A DNA stretch of 64,000 nucleotides from Hydrotalea sp. (GCA_022402565.1 JAKRSC010000024.1:381398-445397), one strand, 5' to 3'; positions 28,637 to 38,521 are shown, counted from the first letter of the stretch. The notes: generated by a model from the letters alone, not told the origin. Translations and numbers: made by a program.

Positions 28637-28644
28637 TAATTTTG
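28637..28644 (+). promoter_or_regulatory. -7 box TAATTTTG of mtaB
   Basis: Exact TAnnTTTG match ending 6 bp before the ATG at 28651. The 5' leader would be a few bases or none. A TTG start at 28642 would lie inside the box. Confidence 0.55.
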
Positions 28645-28650
28645 CCGCCC

Positions 28651-29940
28651 ATGAGCCAAAACAAGCGTGTTGCATTTCATACCCTGGGCTGTAAGCTAAA
28701 CTTTTCAGAAACCTCTACTTTAACCAGATTAATGGAAAAAGAGGGGTTCGAAAAGCGTGGATTTGACGAGGAGGCAGACGTGTATGTAATTAATACCTGC
28801 TCGGTGACCGATAATGCAGATAAGGAATGTAGACAATTGGTGAGACGAATTCAAAGACGGTCTCCAGAGAGCATGGTTGTGATTACTGGCTGTTATGCAC
28901 AATTAAAACCTAAAGAAATAGCTGAAATTCCTGGTGTTGATCTGGTTTTGGGTGCTGCAGAGAAATTCAATATAGCAGAACACATTAGAGAGCTCACCAA
29001 GGGAGATAGTGCAAAAATTTGTAGTTGCGATATTGAAGATGTAACTGGTTTCACCAGCTCTTATTCATTGAATGATAGAACAAGAACCTTCCTCAAAGTG
29101 CAAGATGGCTGTGATTATGGTTGCACTTTTTGCACCATTCCTATGGCTCGTGGTAAAAGCAGAAGCGACACCATTGATCAGGTCGTAAAAAATGCTCAAT
29201 TACTAGCAGAAAAAGGGGTTAAGGAAATTGTATTAACAGGCGTGAACCTTGGTGATTTTGGTAAAGGACCAAACGGCGATGCACCAGTTGGCCTTAACCA
29301 GCGACCAGAAAACTTTTTTAAGCTGATACAAGCATTGGACCAGATAGATGGCATTGAAAGATTTAGAATTTCGAGCATAGAACCTAATTTGCTAACCAAT
29401 GAAATCATTGATTTTGTTGCTGAAAGCAAACGTTTCATGCCGCATTTCCATATCCCTTTACAAAGTGGAAGTAATGAAGTTCTCAGGTTAATGAGAAGAA
29501 GGTATCGGCGTGAACTGTATACTGAAAGGGTGAGCCGCATTAAGGAAAAAATGCCTCATTGCGCAATTGGTGTAGATGTAATTGTAGGAAGCAATGGAGA
29601 AACAGAAGAGTATTTTAAGGAAACCTTCGACTATTTACACAGTTTAGACATTTCCTATTTGCATGTTTTTACTTATTCAGAAAGAGACAATACCAAAGCA
29701 CTAGAAATTGATTATGTAGTTCCAGTTGCAGTTAGAAATGAAAGAAATAAAATTCTACGCAACCTCAGTTACATGAAAATGCAATTTTTTACACAGCAAT
29801 TTAGTGGTAGTAGTAGAAAAGTTTTATGGGAATCGGCAAATAGAAATGGAATGATTGAGGGGTATACCGACAATTACATTCGCGTGCAAGCTCCATTTAA
29901 AGAAGAATGGTGCAATCAAATCATGACTTGGGGAATTTAG
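28651..29940 (+). CDS. mtaB: tRNA (t6A37)-C2 methylthiotransferase
   Basis: Radical-SAM enzyme of 429 aa that turns t6A37 of ANN-decoding tRNAs into ms2t6A. The N-terminal UPF0004 domain has three cluster Cys: TLGCKLNFSE, INTCSVTDNADKE and ITGCYAQLKP. The radical-SAM Cys triad is CDYGCTFCTIPMARG. LGDFGKG and FHIPLQSGSNEVLRLM are typical of MtaB, and a TRAM-like end follows. MiaB would make ms2i6A from the i6A made by MiaA (48803), a different tRNA set. Confidence 0.9.
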   Translation: MSQNKRVAFHTLGCKLNFSETSTLTRLMEKEGFEKRGFDEEADVYVINTCSVTDNADKECRQLVRRIQRRSPESMVVITGCYAQLKPKEIAEIPGVDLVLGAAEKFNIAEHIRELTKGDSAKICSCDIEDVTGFTSSYSLNDRTRTFLKVQDGCDYGCTFCTIPMARGKSRSDTIDQVVKNAQLLAEKGVKEIVLTGVNLGDFGKGPNGDAPVGLNQRPENFFKLIQALDQIDGIERFRISSIEPNLLTNEIIDFVAESKRFMPHFHIPLQSGSNEVLRLMRRRYRRELYTERVSRIKEKMPHCAIGVDVIVGSNGETEEYFKETFDYLHSLDISYLHVFTYSERDNTKALEIDYVVPVAVRNERNKILRNLSYMKMQFFTQQFSGSSRKVLWESANRNGMIEGYTDNYIRVQAPFKEEWCNQIMTWGI

Positions 29941-29944
29941 CCCA

Positions 29945-30637
29945 CTATACTTTTAAATATTTTGTAAAGCCCTGCACCAACAAGCATTGAGCGTATCCAT
30001 AACTCATCATAACAACAACCCCTAGAAAAGATTCTTTAAAGAAAAAAGTATCTAAAGCAAGTACTGCATCGCTCAACAAAAATAAACCTGCCCCAGGAAT
30101 AAAATGTTGGATGGCCAAATTTCTTAGCGTTTTGCTTGATGCAATATTCGTTGCAGTAATTGCCATTATACAAATTACACACATGTATATAATTACAGGC
30201 ACTTTTAGATCTCCTAAATTGGGTTCTATATACTTGTAGACTTGAGAGCTTGCTAAAATTGCAATTACGGCGCCAAAAAAAGCTTCAGTTCCCTTAACCA
30301 CCTGAATAGGCTTTGCTCTAATAAAGAAAATTATATACAGTACATGGGTGATAAGAAAAGATACCATTCCAAACAAAAAAAACAGGCTGTTATCGTCACG
30401 CTCTTTCAATAAAAAAAAGTCGCCTAACCATGAAAATACCAACGCAACTGTTATTAAACTGGTAGAAACTGCATACTTCTTCGACTTAGTGTTTGTCAAA
30501 AAATAAACTAGCAAAATAGGCATCAATAATAGCTTAAAATAAGCGTGGTACTTATTTTGTTCTAAATAAAGTACGGCACAATCTGCAAATAAAACCAACC
30601 AAAAAATAAGAATACCGTGTTTTTTTAAGAGTTGCAT
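29945..30637 (-). CDS. Lysoplasmalogenase (YhhN/TMEM86 family)
   Basis: Integral membrane protein of 230 aa with about eight hydrophobic helices. LLMPILLVYFL near the start, SWLGDFFLL in the centre and FIPGAGLFLLSDAVLA are the family's marker stretches, with conserved Asp residues in GDFFLL and LSDAVLA. Animal TMEM86 and some bacterial relatives hydrolyse the vinyl-ether bond of lysoplasmalogens; activity in this organism is unproven. It converges on mtaB, with 4 bp between the ends. Confidence 0.75.
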   Translation of the reverse strand: MQLLKKHGILIFWLVLFADCAVLYLEQNKYHAYFKLLLMPILLVYFLTNTKSKKYAVSTSLITVALVFSWLGDFFLLKERDDNSLFFLFGMVSFLITHVLYIIFFIRAKPIQVVKGTEAFFGAVIAILASSQVYKYIEPNLGDLKVPVIIYMCVICIMAITATNIASSKTLRNLAIQHFIPGAGLFLLSDAVLALDTFFFKESFLGVVVMMSYGYAQCLLVQGFTKYLKV

Positions 30638-30746
30638 ATGAAATTTCTAAAATATGCACGAATGTACTTGCTTTCAAGCAATAGTAAAACTGCGCATTTA
30701 ACATATTTATGCATATACAAATGAACTTTAAGTTGACCAAGGCGCT

Positions 30747-30754
30747 TATTTTTG
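30747..30754 (+). promoter_or_regulatory. -7 box TATTTTTG
   Basis: TAnnTTTG match that ends 5 bp before the ATG at 30760. Longer starts at 30709 or 30721 would lie upstream of the box. Confidence 0.45.
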
Positions 30755-30759
30755 CAGCT

Positions 30760-31149
30760 ATGACCATAGAGGAAGAAAAGTTTTTAACTTATTGGACAGT
30801 AGCAAGAAAAAACTACTTTAAAAGTCCCATGGCCTATTTAAAAGGCTTTTCTGGTGGCATAGTTCTTGGAGTATTCATTGTTTTATTAATTGCCTCTGGC
30901 TGGTATCAAAGAGCCAATATGGTGGCCAATGCCCAAGCTAACCCATTTGTACTTCTGATGGTTATTATTGCCGTTTCAGTTGGAATGGGATTTATTTATA
31001 GAAGATTTAAATGGGAAATGAATGAACAGAAATACGCAGAATTAATGCACAAAAAAAACTCCTCCAGCTTGCATTCTTCATCAGAGCATTCATCTTTCAA
31101 TCAACAGCAAATATTACCTCAAATAACCAAAAATCATGACCAAAACTAG
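30760..31149 (+). CDS. Hypothetical two-helix membrane protein
   Basis: I recognise no family. From ATG 30760 the protein has 129 aa: a polar start (MTIEEEKFLTYWTVARKNY), two membrane helices (about 28-48 and 60-78), and a Ser/His/Gln-rich tail. The -7 box just upstream supports this start. Its last 14 bp overlap the FKBP gene, so the two are probably cotranscribed. It could be an accessory of the FKBP lipoprotein, but that is only context. Confidence 0.65.
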   Translation: MTIEEEKFLTYWTVARKNYFKSPMAYLKGFSGGIVLGVFIVLLIASGWYQRANMVANAQANPFVLLMVIIAVSVGMGFIYRRFKWEMNEQKYAELMHKKNSSSLHSSSEHSSFNQQQILPQITKNHDQN

Positions 31150-31633
31150 CTTAGGTTTACTTTCAGTAGTCTTTACTTTCATTGCCATCTCATGGGCTTG
31201 TACTCCACAACAAACTGGCTGTACGCCAGTTGCCCCTTCTGCAGAAAGAACAGAAATGATTAACTACTGCAATAGAAAAGGCATCAATTTTACTGAGCAC
31301 CCTAGTGGATTGCTTTATGAAATCATTCAGCCTGGAGCAGGTTTACAAGCCAATCCAAATTCAAGAATATTTATTACCTACGAGGGTAGACTTTTCAATG
31401 ACAGCATTTTCGATGCTATGACGAACCCAGCATTATCGGGATGGATATTAAATTCCCTAATAGATGGATGGAAAATTGGAATTCCGTTGGTTAGAAAAGG
31501 AGGAAGAATAAAGCTTGTAATACCTTCTGCATTAGCCTATGGATGTACGGGTGCACCAGGATCGCCGGGCCGTGTTAGTATTCCGGCTAACTCACCATTA
31601 TATTTCGAGGTTAACCTCTTAGATGTTCAATAA
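31136..31633 (+). CDS. FKBP-type peptidyl-prolyl isomerase, exported
   Basis: Protein of 165 aa with an N-terminal export signal ending in a Cys (FIAISWAC), possibly a lipoprotein although Trp at -2 is unusual for a lipobox. The FKBP fold follows: IFITYEGRLFNDSIFDA, then GWKIGIPLVRKGGRIKLVIPSALAYG and the end LYFEVNLLDVQ. Family members catalyse cis-trans isomerisation at proline and help fold envelope proteins. The usual catalytic aromatic and Asp positions are present in part. Confidence 0.85.
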   Translation: MTKTSLGLLSVVFTFIAISWACTPQQTGCTPVAPSAERTEMINYCNRKGINFTEHPSGLLYEIIQPGAGLQANPNSRIFITYEGRLFNDSIFDAMTNPALSGWILNSLIDGWKIGIPLVRKGGRIKLVIPSALAYGCTGAPGSPGRVSIPANSPLYFEVNLLDVQ

Positions 31634-31652
31634 ATTATTCGTTTTTTAGCTA

Positions 31653-31682
31653 GGCCAGGAACTTCTGTTTCTGGCCTTTTTG
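31653..31682 (+). terminator. Terminator after the FKBP gene
   Basis: Stem GGCCAG / CTGGCC with a 12-nt loop, then five T. It ends the membrane protein-FKBP unit before secDF. Confidence 0.75.
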
Positions 31683-31711
31683 CTTTTATTCGGAAATATT
31701 CTTCATTCCCC

Positions 31712-31719
31712 TATCTTTG
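31712..31719 (+). promoter_or_regulatory. -7 box TATCTTTG of secDF
   Basis: TAnnTTTG match 32 bp before the ATG at 31752. It lies inside the longer frame that opens at 31680 and so supports the later start. Confidence 0.5.
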
Positions 31720-31751
31720 CCGCTCTCAAAATTTACGTAAATACCCTAATT

Positions 31752-34700
31752 ATGCAACTAAAAGGCTTAGTGAGATTTTTTGCTATTGCGTTGATTATCA
31801 TCTGTGTATATCAACTTTCCTTTACATGGATTGTGCGCAATCATGAAGGCGCAATGGGCGAGAAAGCCGATGCTTGGATGGCAGCCAATTATGCCAAACC
31901 TGAACAAAAGTATTCTACCGATAAGGTGCTGCAAGAATTGTATGCCGACTCTTTAAAAGAAAAGAGAAGGGAGCGTCTTCAACAACTACTCGATAGTACA
32001 AAAGATACCAAAATTGGTCCTTTTGGTCTTACCACTTATAGAAGTGCAAAAGATAAGGAACTTTTATTGGGCCTAGATTTACAAGGTGGTATGAGTGTTA
32101 CAATGGAGGTTGGACTAGATGGTCTAATCAGATCTCTTGCCAACTATACCAAAGATCCTTCTTTCAATGCAGCACTAGATGCAGCTGTTAAAAGAAAGGC
32201 AAATAGTAATGCCGATTTGATTTCATTGTTTAATGAAGAATTCAGTAAGGCAATACCAGCTGGTAAACTAGCTCCTTACTTTACGGTTAGAAGTAATGGT
32301 AAAATTAAATTTGATGCAGATAACACAACTGTTCTTACATATTTAAGAGAACAAGCTGGATTAGCATTTAACAACACATTCCGAATCTTAAGGAATCGTA
32401 TCGATAGATTTGGTCTTGCATCTCCTACTATTAATCCAGATGAAGCTAAAGGCATTATTAATGTTGAACTAGCTGGTGTTACAGATCCTGAAAGGGTTCG
32501 TAAATATTTGCAATCAACTGCAAACCTTCAATTCTTTGAAGTATATAACCTTAATGAAATTGGGGAAGCCCTTTTGGCCGCTGATCAAGCTGCTGAAAAT
32601 TATTTAACAGGTGCAGAAACTACTTCTGAGTCTGCTACCCCTACTACTGAAACTGCTAAGGCAAAAGCTGACTCAGATAATAAAGAGGATACAACTCAAA
32701 CTGCAACCATCTCTGGTTTAAAAAAGACTGATACAAATGCAACTGCTAAGGCAAAAGCTGATACCAATCAGTTAAAACCAAACCAAGCGCCTATACGTCA
32801 ATTGATTCAATTCACGCAGCCTTATCAAGGTCCAGGTGGAAAAGTTATCATGCCAGCAGCCTTGGGTTATGTTCAAACTAAAGACACGAATAAGCTTGGT
32901 AATTTGCTTCGTTTAGATGTGGTATCAAACAAACTGCCTAGCAATGCTCGCTTCATGTTTGGTAAAGTAGATAGCGATGATCCAACGTCTAAGAATATCT
33001 TAATGCTTTATGCTATTAAAACACTCGATAACGGTCAAGCTGAATTGGAGGGGGAACATGTTTCTGAAGCCACACAAGATTATGATGAAAGAGGCCGTGT
33101 TGCTATTAAAATGAACATGGATAAGGTTGGAGCAAATATTTGGGCTAAAATGACAGGCAGAAACATTGATAAACCCATTGCTATTGTACTTGATAACTTT
33201 GTTTACTCTGCACCAACTGTAAACGATGCTATCACAACCGGAAACTCTCAAATCTCTGGAAGCTACTCTATTAAAGAAGCACAAGATTTAGCAGAAATCT
33301 TAAAGAGTGGTAAGCTACCTGCTCCTGCTAAGATTGTGCAGGAACAAATTGTAGGTCCAACTTTAGGTGCTGCAGCAGTTAAAGGTGGCGCTTTGTCGTT
33401 TGGAATTTCTTTCTTAGTCATATTTGCCTTGATGCTGGTTTATTATAATACAGCCGGTTGGGTAGCGAATATTGCATTAGTATTAAACCTTTTATTTACA
33501 ATTGGTATTTTGGCTGCACTTGGATTTACCTTAACTGCTCCTGGTATTGCAGGTTTGGTTCTAACTATTGGTATGGCTGTTGATACGAATGTTATCATTT
33601 TTGAGCGTATTAAAGAGGAACTTGAGAAAGGTAAGAACTATGCTATTGCAGTTAAAGACGGATATAAACGATCACTTTCTCCAGTGTTGGATGCGCATAT
33701 TACTACTTTATTAACCGCATTTATACTAGCCTACTTTGGATTAGGTCCTGTATTAGGATTTGCTACAACCCAAATTATTGGTTTATTCTTATCTATGTTC
33801 TGTGGTATTTTGGTATCACGTCTAATTACAGACATCTACACAAATAAGAATCGCCATTTCAATTATTTTACTGGCATTTCAAGAAAAGTATTCAAACATG
33901 CACAGTATAAGTTTATTGAATATCGAAAAGTCGCTTATGGTATTTCTGTAGTCGTATTTCTACTCGGTATTGCTTCATTCTTTAATGGTTTTGATGAAGG
34001 TGTTGAATTTGCAGGTGGTAGAAGCTACACTGTAAAATTTGATCGCCCAGTTGATGTTGAAGCAGTAAGAAATGATTTGAAATCTACTTTTGGAGAAGCA
34101 CCAATTATTAAAACTGTACAAACAAACAGTCAGCTAAACATTACAACGGCCTTTAAGATTAAAGAGACTGGCAACAATATTGACTCTTTAGTAGAACAAA
34201 CTTTATATCAAGGTCTTGCTAAACACCTTCCTGAAGGCTTATCATTCAGAGAATTCAGTCAGCAATACAAGCAAAGTTCACAAACTGTGTTACCAACCAT
34301 TTCTGATGACTTAAAAGCAGGTGCTCAGAAAGCAACTTTCCTTGCGCTCTTGGTAATATGCTTGTATATCTTTATTCGTTTCCGCGATTGGAGATACTCT
34401 TTGGGAACCATTTTCGCATTGATGCACGACGTATTCGTTACGTTGATTGTATTCAGCTTTGCACGTAGCTTTGTTCCATTCCCATTAGAAATTGATCAGC
34501 ATTTTATTGCCGCTATTTTAACTGTAATTGGATTCTCTATGAACGATACAATTATTGTTTATGACAGAATTCGTGAAGATGGAGCATTATATCCGTCAAT
34601 GGATAGACAGTCATTAATTAATAGAGCTATCAATGAAACATTGAGTAGAACCATAATGACATCATTAACAGTATTCTTGACAATTCTAATCCTATTCATC

Positions 34701-34862
34701 TTTGGTGGTGAAGTAACAAGAGGATTTGCGTTTGCAATGTTAATAGGTGTTATTACTGGTACGTATTCTTCTATCTTTGTAGCTGCTCCAATATTGGTTG
34801 ATTTTGCAAAAAATAAACCACTTGGTAAACCAGCTCCCGTAGAAGCCAAAAAGACAGCATAA
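31752..34862 (+). CDS. secDF: Fused protein translocase subunit SecDF
   Basis: Single protein of 1036 aa that joins SecD and SecF, as is normal in Bacteroidota. It uses proton flow to pull proteins through SecYEG. The SecD half has LLLGLDLQGGMSVTMEV, a large periplasmic P1 domain with an Ala/Thr/Lys-rich insertion (about 290-350), and GLVLTIGMAVDTNVIIFERIKEE. The SecF half has the FAGGRSYTVKF domain and TVIGFSMNDTIIVYDRIRE, followed by SRTIMTSLTVFLT. Both D1/R-type charged pairs are kept. The low-complexity insertion repeats AKAKAD motifs. Confidence 0.95.
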   Translation: MQLKGLVRFFAIALIIICVYQLSFTWIVRNHEGAMGEKADAWMAANYAKPEQKYSTDKVLQELYADSLKEKRRERLQQLLDSTKDTKIGPFGLTTYRSAKDKELLLGLDLQGGMSVTMEVGLDGLIRSLANYTKDPSFNAALDAAVKRKANSNADLISLFNEEFSKAIPAGKLAPYFTVRSNGKIKFDADNTTVLTYLREQAGLAFNNTFRILRNRIDRFGLASPTINPDEAKGIINVELAGVTDPERVRKYLQSTANLQFFEVYNLNEIGEALLAADQAAENYLTGAETTSESATPTTETAKAKADSDNKEDTTQTATISGLKKTDTNATAKAKADTNQLKPNQAPIRQLIQFTQPYQGPGGKVIMPAALGYVQTKDTNKLGNLLRLDVVSNKLPSNARFMFGKVDSDDPTSKNILMLYAIKTLDNGQAELEGEHVSEATQDYDERGRVAIKMNMDKVGANIWAKMTGRNIDKPIAIVLDNFVYSAPTVNDAITTGNSQISGSYSIKEAQDLAEILKSGKLPAPAKIVQEQIVGPTLGAAAVKGGALSFGISFLVIFALMLVYYNTAGWVANIALVLNLLFTIGILAALGFTLTAPGIAGLVLTIGMAVDTNVIIFERIKEELEKGKNYAIAVKDGYKRSLSPVLDAHITTLLTAFILAYFGLGPVLGFATTQIIGLFLSMFCGILVSRLITDIYTNKNRHFNYFTGISRKVFKHAQYKFIEYRKVAYGISVVVFLLGIASFFNGFDEGVEFAGGRSYTVKFDRPVDVEAVRNDLKSTFGEAPIIKTVQTNSQLNITTAFKIKETGNNIDSLVEQTLYQGLAKHLPEGLSFREFSQQYKQSSQTVLPTISDDLKAGAQKATFLALLVICLYIFIRFRDWRYSLGTIFALMHDVFVTLIVFSFARSFVPFPLEIDQHFIAAILTVIGFSMNDTIIVYDRIREDGALYPSMDRQSLINRAINETLSRTIMTSLTVFLTILILFIFGGEVTRGFAFAMLIGVITGTYSSIFVAAPILVDFAKNKPLGKPAPVEAKKTA

Positions 34863-34867
34863 AATAA

Positions 34868-34897
34868 GAAGCCGTATCCAAAACATACGGCTTCTTT
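34868..34897 (+). terminator. Terminator of secDF
   Basis: Stem GAAGCCGTAT / ATACGGCTTC with a 7-nt loop and TTTC after it, 6 bp after the secDF stop. Confidence 0.8.
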
Positions 34898-34906
34898 CAT
34901 AAAGAA

Positions 34907-34938
34907 AAGCGGCCAATCAAATTGATTGGCCGCTTTTT
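34907..34938. terminator. Second, bidirectional hairpin between secDF and the HesB gene
   Basis: Perfect 12-bp stem AAGCGGCCAATC / GATTGGCCGCTT with a 5-nt loop. T runs lie on both sides, so it also ends the minus-strand HesB/IscA gene. Confidence 0.85.
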
Positions 34939-34955
34939 ACATTTCTAACTAATAA

Positions 34956-35300
34956 CTATACTGCAAAACTAGTTCCACATCCACATGTTTTACTTGCATT
35001 TGGATTTGAAAAGGTAAAACCACGACTATTTAAACCACCCTGCCAATCAATTTCCATTCCAAATAAATATAACTGATGTCCCGAGTTCATAATACAAGGA
35101 ATCCCTTCTACTTCAAAAGCTTCATCTCCCTCTTGTACTTCGTCAAATCCTAATACATAAGTCATGCCGCTGCAACCTCCGCCCTTAACACCTACACGAA
35201 GCTTTTGAGACTGGTTAAAATCGGGTTCTGCCATTAAACGTTTGATCTCTGCAATGGCACCGGCAGTAAAAGAAACGGGTATTTGTAATGTAGTACTCAT
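34956..35300 (-). CDS. HesB/IscA-type iron-sulfur assembly protein
   Basis: A-type Fe-S carrier of 114 aa from the ATG at 35300. The three ligand Cys are in GGGCSGM and the terminal TCGCGTSF. LRVGVKGGGCSGMTY and LYLFGMEIDWQGGL match the ErpA/IscA fold. It would pass clusters to apoproteins, using sulfur from a desulfurase such as that at 20856. The frame is open 16 codons further upstream but without family similarity. It diverges from the gene at 35405. Confidence 0.9.
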   Translation of the reverse strand: MSTTLQIPVSFTAGAIAEIKRLMAEPDFNQSQKLRVGVKGGGCSGMTYVLGFDEVQEGDEAFEVEGIPCIMNSGHQLYLFGMEIDWQGGLNSRGFTFSNPNASKTCGCGTSFAV

Positions 35301-35404
35301 GTATGCATGCTTTGGTACAAAATTATTGCATGTACCCAATGTTCCCATATTTGAATGTTTCGCTAAACGGAAAACCTAATGAACGTATTTTTGCCAAAAA
35401 ACTT

Positions 35405-35911
35405 ATGATTGACCAAACGGTCTTTTACGCAGTTATTATAGCATTGCTTTTTGCTGGATTCACAGCTTACCTCATATTCTTGCAAAAAAAGGCTGCCCCA
35501 ACAAAAATGGGAGCAAGCTCAGAATCAACCCTACAGCTTCAACTGCAAGCTTATGAACGTTTAACACTCTTGGTTGAGCGTATTGCTTTACCTAATCTGA
35601 TACAAAGGGTTTATCAACCTGGATTAACAGCAGTTGAATGGCAATTACTTCTCACTAAAACATTGAGAGAAGAATTTGAATATAATATTACGCAACAAGT
35701 GTATGTAAGTCCCGATGCTTGGAAAGCTGTTAAGAACTTAAAAGAAAAAAACCTACTTATTATTAATCAGGCTGCCACTACCCTTTCATCTGAATCTTCT
35801 GGAATGGACTTAAACAAAAAAATTCTTGCTTTTTTGGCTGAGGATTCTGCAGGCAAACTTCACGATACCGTATCCGAAATATTAAGTTATGAAGCAAAAC
35901 AACTTCTTTGA
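35405..35911 (+). CDS. Hypothetical single-helix membrane protein
   Basis: I recognise no named family. From ATG 35405 (168 aa) an N-terminal helix (about 5-24) anchors a polar, helical domain that includes LERLTLLVERIALPNLIQR-like and WQLLLTKTLREEFEYN stretches. This layout recurs in Bacteroidota genomes as an uncharacterised protein beside the methylmalonyl-CoA mutase gene. The 79 bp between them hold no terminator, so cotranscription is possible. Confidence 0.65.
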   Translation: MIDQTVFYAVIIALLFAGFTAYLIFLQKKAAPTKMGASSESTLQLQLQAYERLTLLVERIALPNLIQRVYQPGLTAVEWQLLLTKTLREEFEYNITQQVYVSPDAWKAVKNLKEKNLLIINQAATTLSSESSGMDLNKKILAFLAEDSAGKLHDTVSEILSYEAKQLL

Positions 35912-35990
35912 TAAAGATTCGTGAAACTGACTTTCGTCATACCAACATGTAATGGCAAATCTTATTTTTATGTTCCTTTAAAATGATTGT

Positions 35991-37556
35991 ATGTCAGATA
36001 AAAAAGTATTCACCGATAGTGGTATTGAAATAAAGAACTTGTATACCGCTGCAGATATTCCTTCTTCCGCACATTCCGAGCAACCTGGTGCATTCCCATA
36101 TACAAGAGGCGTTCAAGCAGATATGTATCGTGGGAAGCTATGGACTATGCGACAGTACGCTGGATTTTCTACAGCAGAAGAAAGTAATAAGCGCTACCAT
36201 TACCTGCTTTCACAAGGTGTAATGGGGTTGAGTGTAGCATTTGACCTGCCAACCCAAATAGGCTACGACAGTGATCATGCATTAAGTGAAGGCGAAGTTG
36301 GAAAAGTAGGTGTAGCTATTGATAGTATTGAGGATATGCAAATCTTGTTCAAGGGAATTACACTTGAACAAATTTCAACTTCTATGACTATCAACGCAAC
36401 TGGATATATATTGCTAAGCTTATATGTTGCCCTTGCAAAACAGCAGGGAGCCGATCTAAAAAAGATTAGCGGAACTATTCAAAATGATATCCTAAAAGAA
36501 TACGCTGCAAGAGGAACTTATATTTATCCACCTAAACCCTCCATGCGAATTATCACTGACATTTTTGAATGGTGCAGCAAAGAACTACCTAAATGGAATA
36601 CCATTTCAATTTCTGGATATCATATTCGCGAAGCAGGAAGCACTGCTGTTCAAGAAATTGCTTTTACACTAAGCAATGGTAAAGCTTATGTGCAAGCTGC
36701 TTTAGAAAAAGGACTAGATATAAATGTATTTGGCAAAAGACTTTCTTTTTTCTTCAATGCACACAACAATTTGTTTGAAGAAGTTGCAAAATTTAGAGCA
36801 GCAAGAAGAATGTGGGCTAAAATGATGAAAGATTTAGGTGCAACTGATCCTAAGGCAATGATGCTCCGCTTTCACACGCAAACTGGAGGAAGTACACTAA
36901 CTGCACAACAGCCTTTGAATAATGTTGCCCGTGTTACTGTTCAAACCCTTGCAGCAGTTTTAGGTGGTACACAAAGTTTACATACAAATGGTTTCGACGA
37001 AGCCTTAAGCTTACCTACAGAGCAAGCGGCAAAGCTAGCTTTAAGAACACAACAAATTGTTGCCTTTGAGAGCGGTGCTGCAGATACCGTTGATCCACTT
37101 GCAGGTAGTTATTATGTTGAATCACTTACCCAAGAAGTTGAAGAGGCAGCATGGAGATTAATTGAAAAAATTGATGCAATGGGCGGAAGTGTAAGTGCTA
37201 TAGAACAAGGTTTCATTCAGGACGAAATAGCTAAAAGTGCGTACGACTATCAAAGACAAATTGAGAGTACAGAAAAGATTATTGTAGGTGTAAATAAGTT
37301 TCAGTCGGAAGAAACCAACGATACACCCGTATTTAAAATTGACGATAGCATTCGTGTTATTCAAACTCAAAAGTTACAGGCACTTAGGTCAAAAAGAGAT
37401 GCAGCAAATCATACAGCAGCATTAGAAGCCATTAGATCTGCAGCAGTCGAAAACAGAAATATTATGCCTCATGTTATTGATGCAGTTGAAAAGTTGGCTA
37501 CACTTGGTGAAATAGCAGATGTTCTCAGAGATTTATATGGGGAATACAAATCCTAA
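35991..37556 (+). CDS. Methylmalonyl-CoA mutase catalytic chain without B12 domain
   Basis: Acyl-CoA mutase large chain of 521 aa, the TIM-barrel part only. [22 protein letters not shown] carries the Tyr of RQYAGF and [11 protein letters not shown] carries the substrate Arg, both typical of methylmalonyl-CoA mutases rather than isobutyryl or hydroxyisobutyryl types. [29 protein letters not shown] and [14 protein letters not shown] are family hallmarks. The C-terminal cobalamin domain (DxHxxG) is missing, so a separate small subunit must exist elsewhere. Links succinyl-CoA with propionyl-CoA. Confidence 0.85.
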   Translation: MSDKKVFTDSGIEIKNLYTAADIPSSAHSEQPGAFPYTRGVQADMYRGKLWTMRQYAGFSTAEESNKRYHYLLSQGVMGLSVAFDLPTQIGYDSDHALSEGEVGKVGVAIDSIEDMQILFKGITLEQISTSMTINATGYILLSLYVALAKQQGADLKKISGTIQNDILKEYAARGTYIYPPKPSMRIITDIFEWCSKELPKWNTISISGYHIREAGSTAVQEIAFTLSNGKAYVQAALEKGLDINVFGKRLSFFFNAHNNLFEEVAKFRAARRMWAKMMKDLGATDPKAMMLRFHTQTGGSTLTAQQPLNNVARVTVQTLAAVLGGTQSLHTNGFDEALSLPTEQAAKLALRTQQIVAFESGAADTVDPLAGSYYVESLTQEVEEAAWRLIEKIDAMGGSVSAIEQGFIQDEIAKSAYDYQRQIESTEKIIVGVNKFQSEETNDTPVFKIDDSIRVIQTQKLQALRSKRDAANHTAALEAIRSAAVENRNIMPHVIDAVEKLATLGEIADVLRDLYGEYKS

Positions 37557-37561
37557 CAACA

Positions 37562-37592
37562 AAAAAGCGACCTGAAAACAGGTCGCTTTTTG
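37562..37592. terminator. Bidirectional terminator
   Basis: Perfect stem AAAAAGCGACCTG / CAGGTCGCTTTTT with a 4-nt loop, between the convergent mutase and prohibitin-like genes. Confidence 0.85.
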
Positions 37593-37615
37593 TATGATTA
37601 ATCAGTAATATGGAT

Positions 37616-38521
37616 TTACTGCCCTTTACTATCGAGTATTACAGGCGTACTTCCTTTACCCATGATAATCACTTTGCTATTTTCGCTGGTGGCCAATTCT
37701 TTCATAGCTTTAATTTGTTCGTATTGCAACTGTCGCTCAGTTAAGCTTTCATTAATAATTCTTTGATAATCGGAAATACCTTTAGCCTCAACTCTTTTCC
37801 TTTCTGCTTCCTGTGTTTCTTTCTGCAACACAAACTGCATTTTCTGTGCTTCCTGTTCTGCATTTATTTTAGCTTCAATAGCTGCACGAACACTTGCAGG
37901 AAGGGTAATATTCCTCACAAGTAATTGTTCTAATAACAGACCTCTCTTTTTAAAATCAGTCTCAATACTTTTATAGATTCTATTCTGAAATTCATCGCGC
38001 TTTGTGCTGAATAATTCAACAGCTTGATAATACACTGCATTATCTCGAATAGCCGTTCTGCTTTGAGGGCGAACAACTTTATCTTTATAGTCAAAACCAG
38101 TTTCTACCAATAATCGAGGGGCTTCACTTGGAATGATTCTATAAAGAACTGTCAAATCAATTGCAACTTCCAACCCATCGCTCGTTAAAACACGAATTTC
38201 ATCATCTCCACTTTGTCTTTCATCGCTGCTGCCACTCATAGTATAATTCTGAGTTTTTACATCAATACGTTTAATATCAAGCAAAGGGTTTACAAAATGT
38301 AATCCACTATTCAATACTTCTTTTTGAACTTTCCCAAACAGCACTTTAACTCCAGCCTCACCTGCATTTATTTGTACAATACAAGAAGTTAATACCCCTA
38401 TCAATAAAAGAACCAAAGAAATAGTCCTTCCAACTGGAACAAACCTCCCCGCTTGCGGATTTGATTTGGCAACAACTGTAGTTATCATTAACAGAAACAG
38501 ACCAAGTATAATTAGAAACAT
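37616..38521 (-). CDS. Prohibitin-like SPFH-domain membrane protein
   Basis: Protein of 301 aa with an N-terminal membrane segment (two short hydrophobic stretches, about 1-18 and 27-48) and an SPFH/Band 7 domain (INAGEAGVKVLFGKVQKEV, YTMSGSSDERQ, DGLEVAIDLTVLYRI). A long helical coiled coil (about 215-285) ends it. Such proteins form ring scaffolds in the inner membrane and often regulate FtsH or lipid domains. No protease gene lies beside it here. Single gene flanked by a terminator and the clpS promoter. Confidence 0.85.
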   Translation of the reverse strand: MFLIILGLFLLMITTVVAKSNPQAGRFVPVGRTISLVLLLIGVLTSCIVQINAGEAGVKVLFGKVQKEVLNSGLHFVNPLLDIKRIDVKTQNYTMSGSSDERQSGDDEIRVLTSDGLEVAIDLTVLYRIIPSEAPRLLVETGFDYKDKVVRPQSRTAIRDNAVYYQAVELFSTKRDEFQNRIYKSIETDFKKRGLLLEQLLVRNITLPASVRAAIEAKINAEQEAQKMQFVLQKETQEAERKRVEAKGISDYQRIINESLTERQLQYEQIKAMKELATSENSKVIIMGKGSTPVILDSKGQ

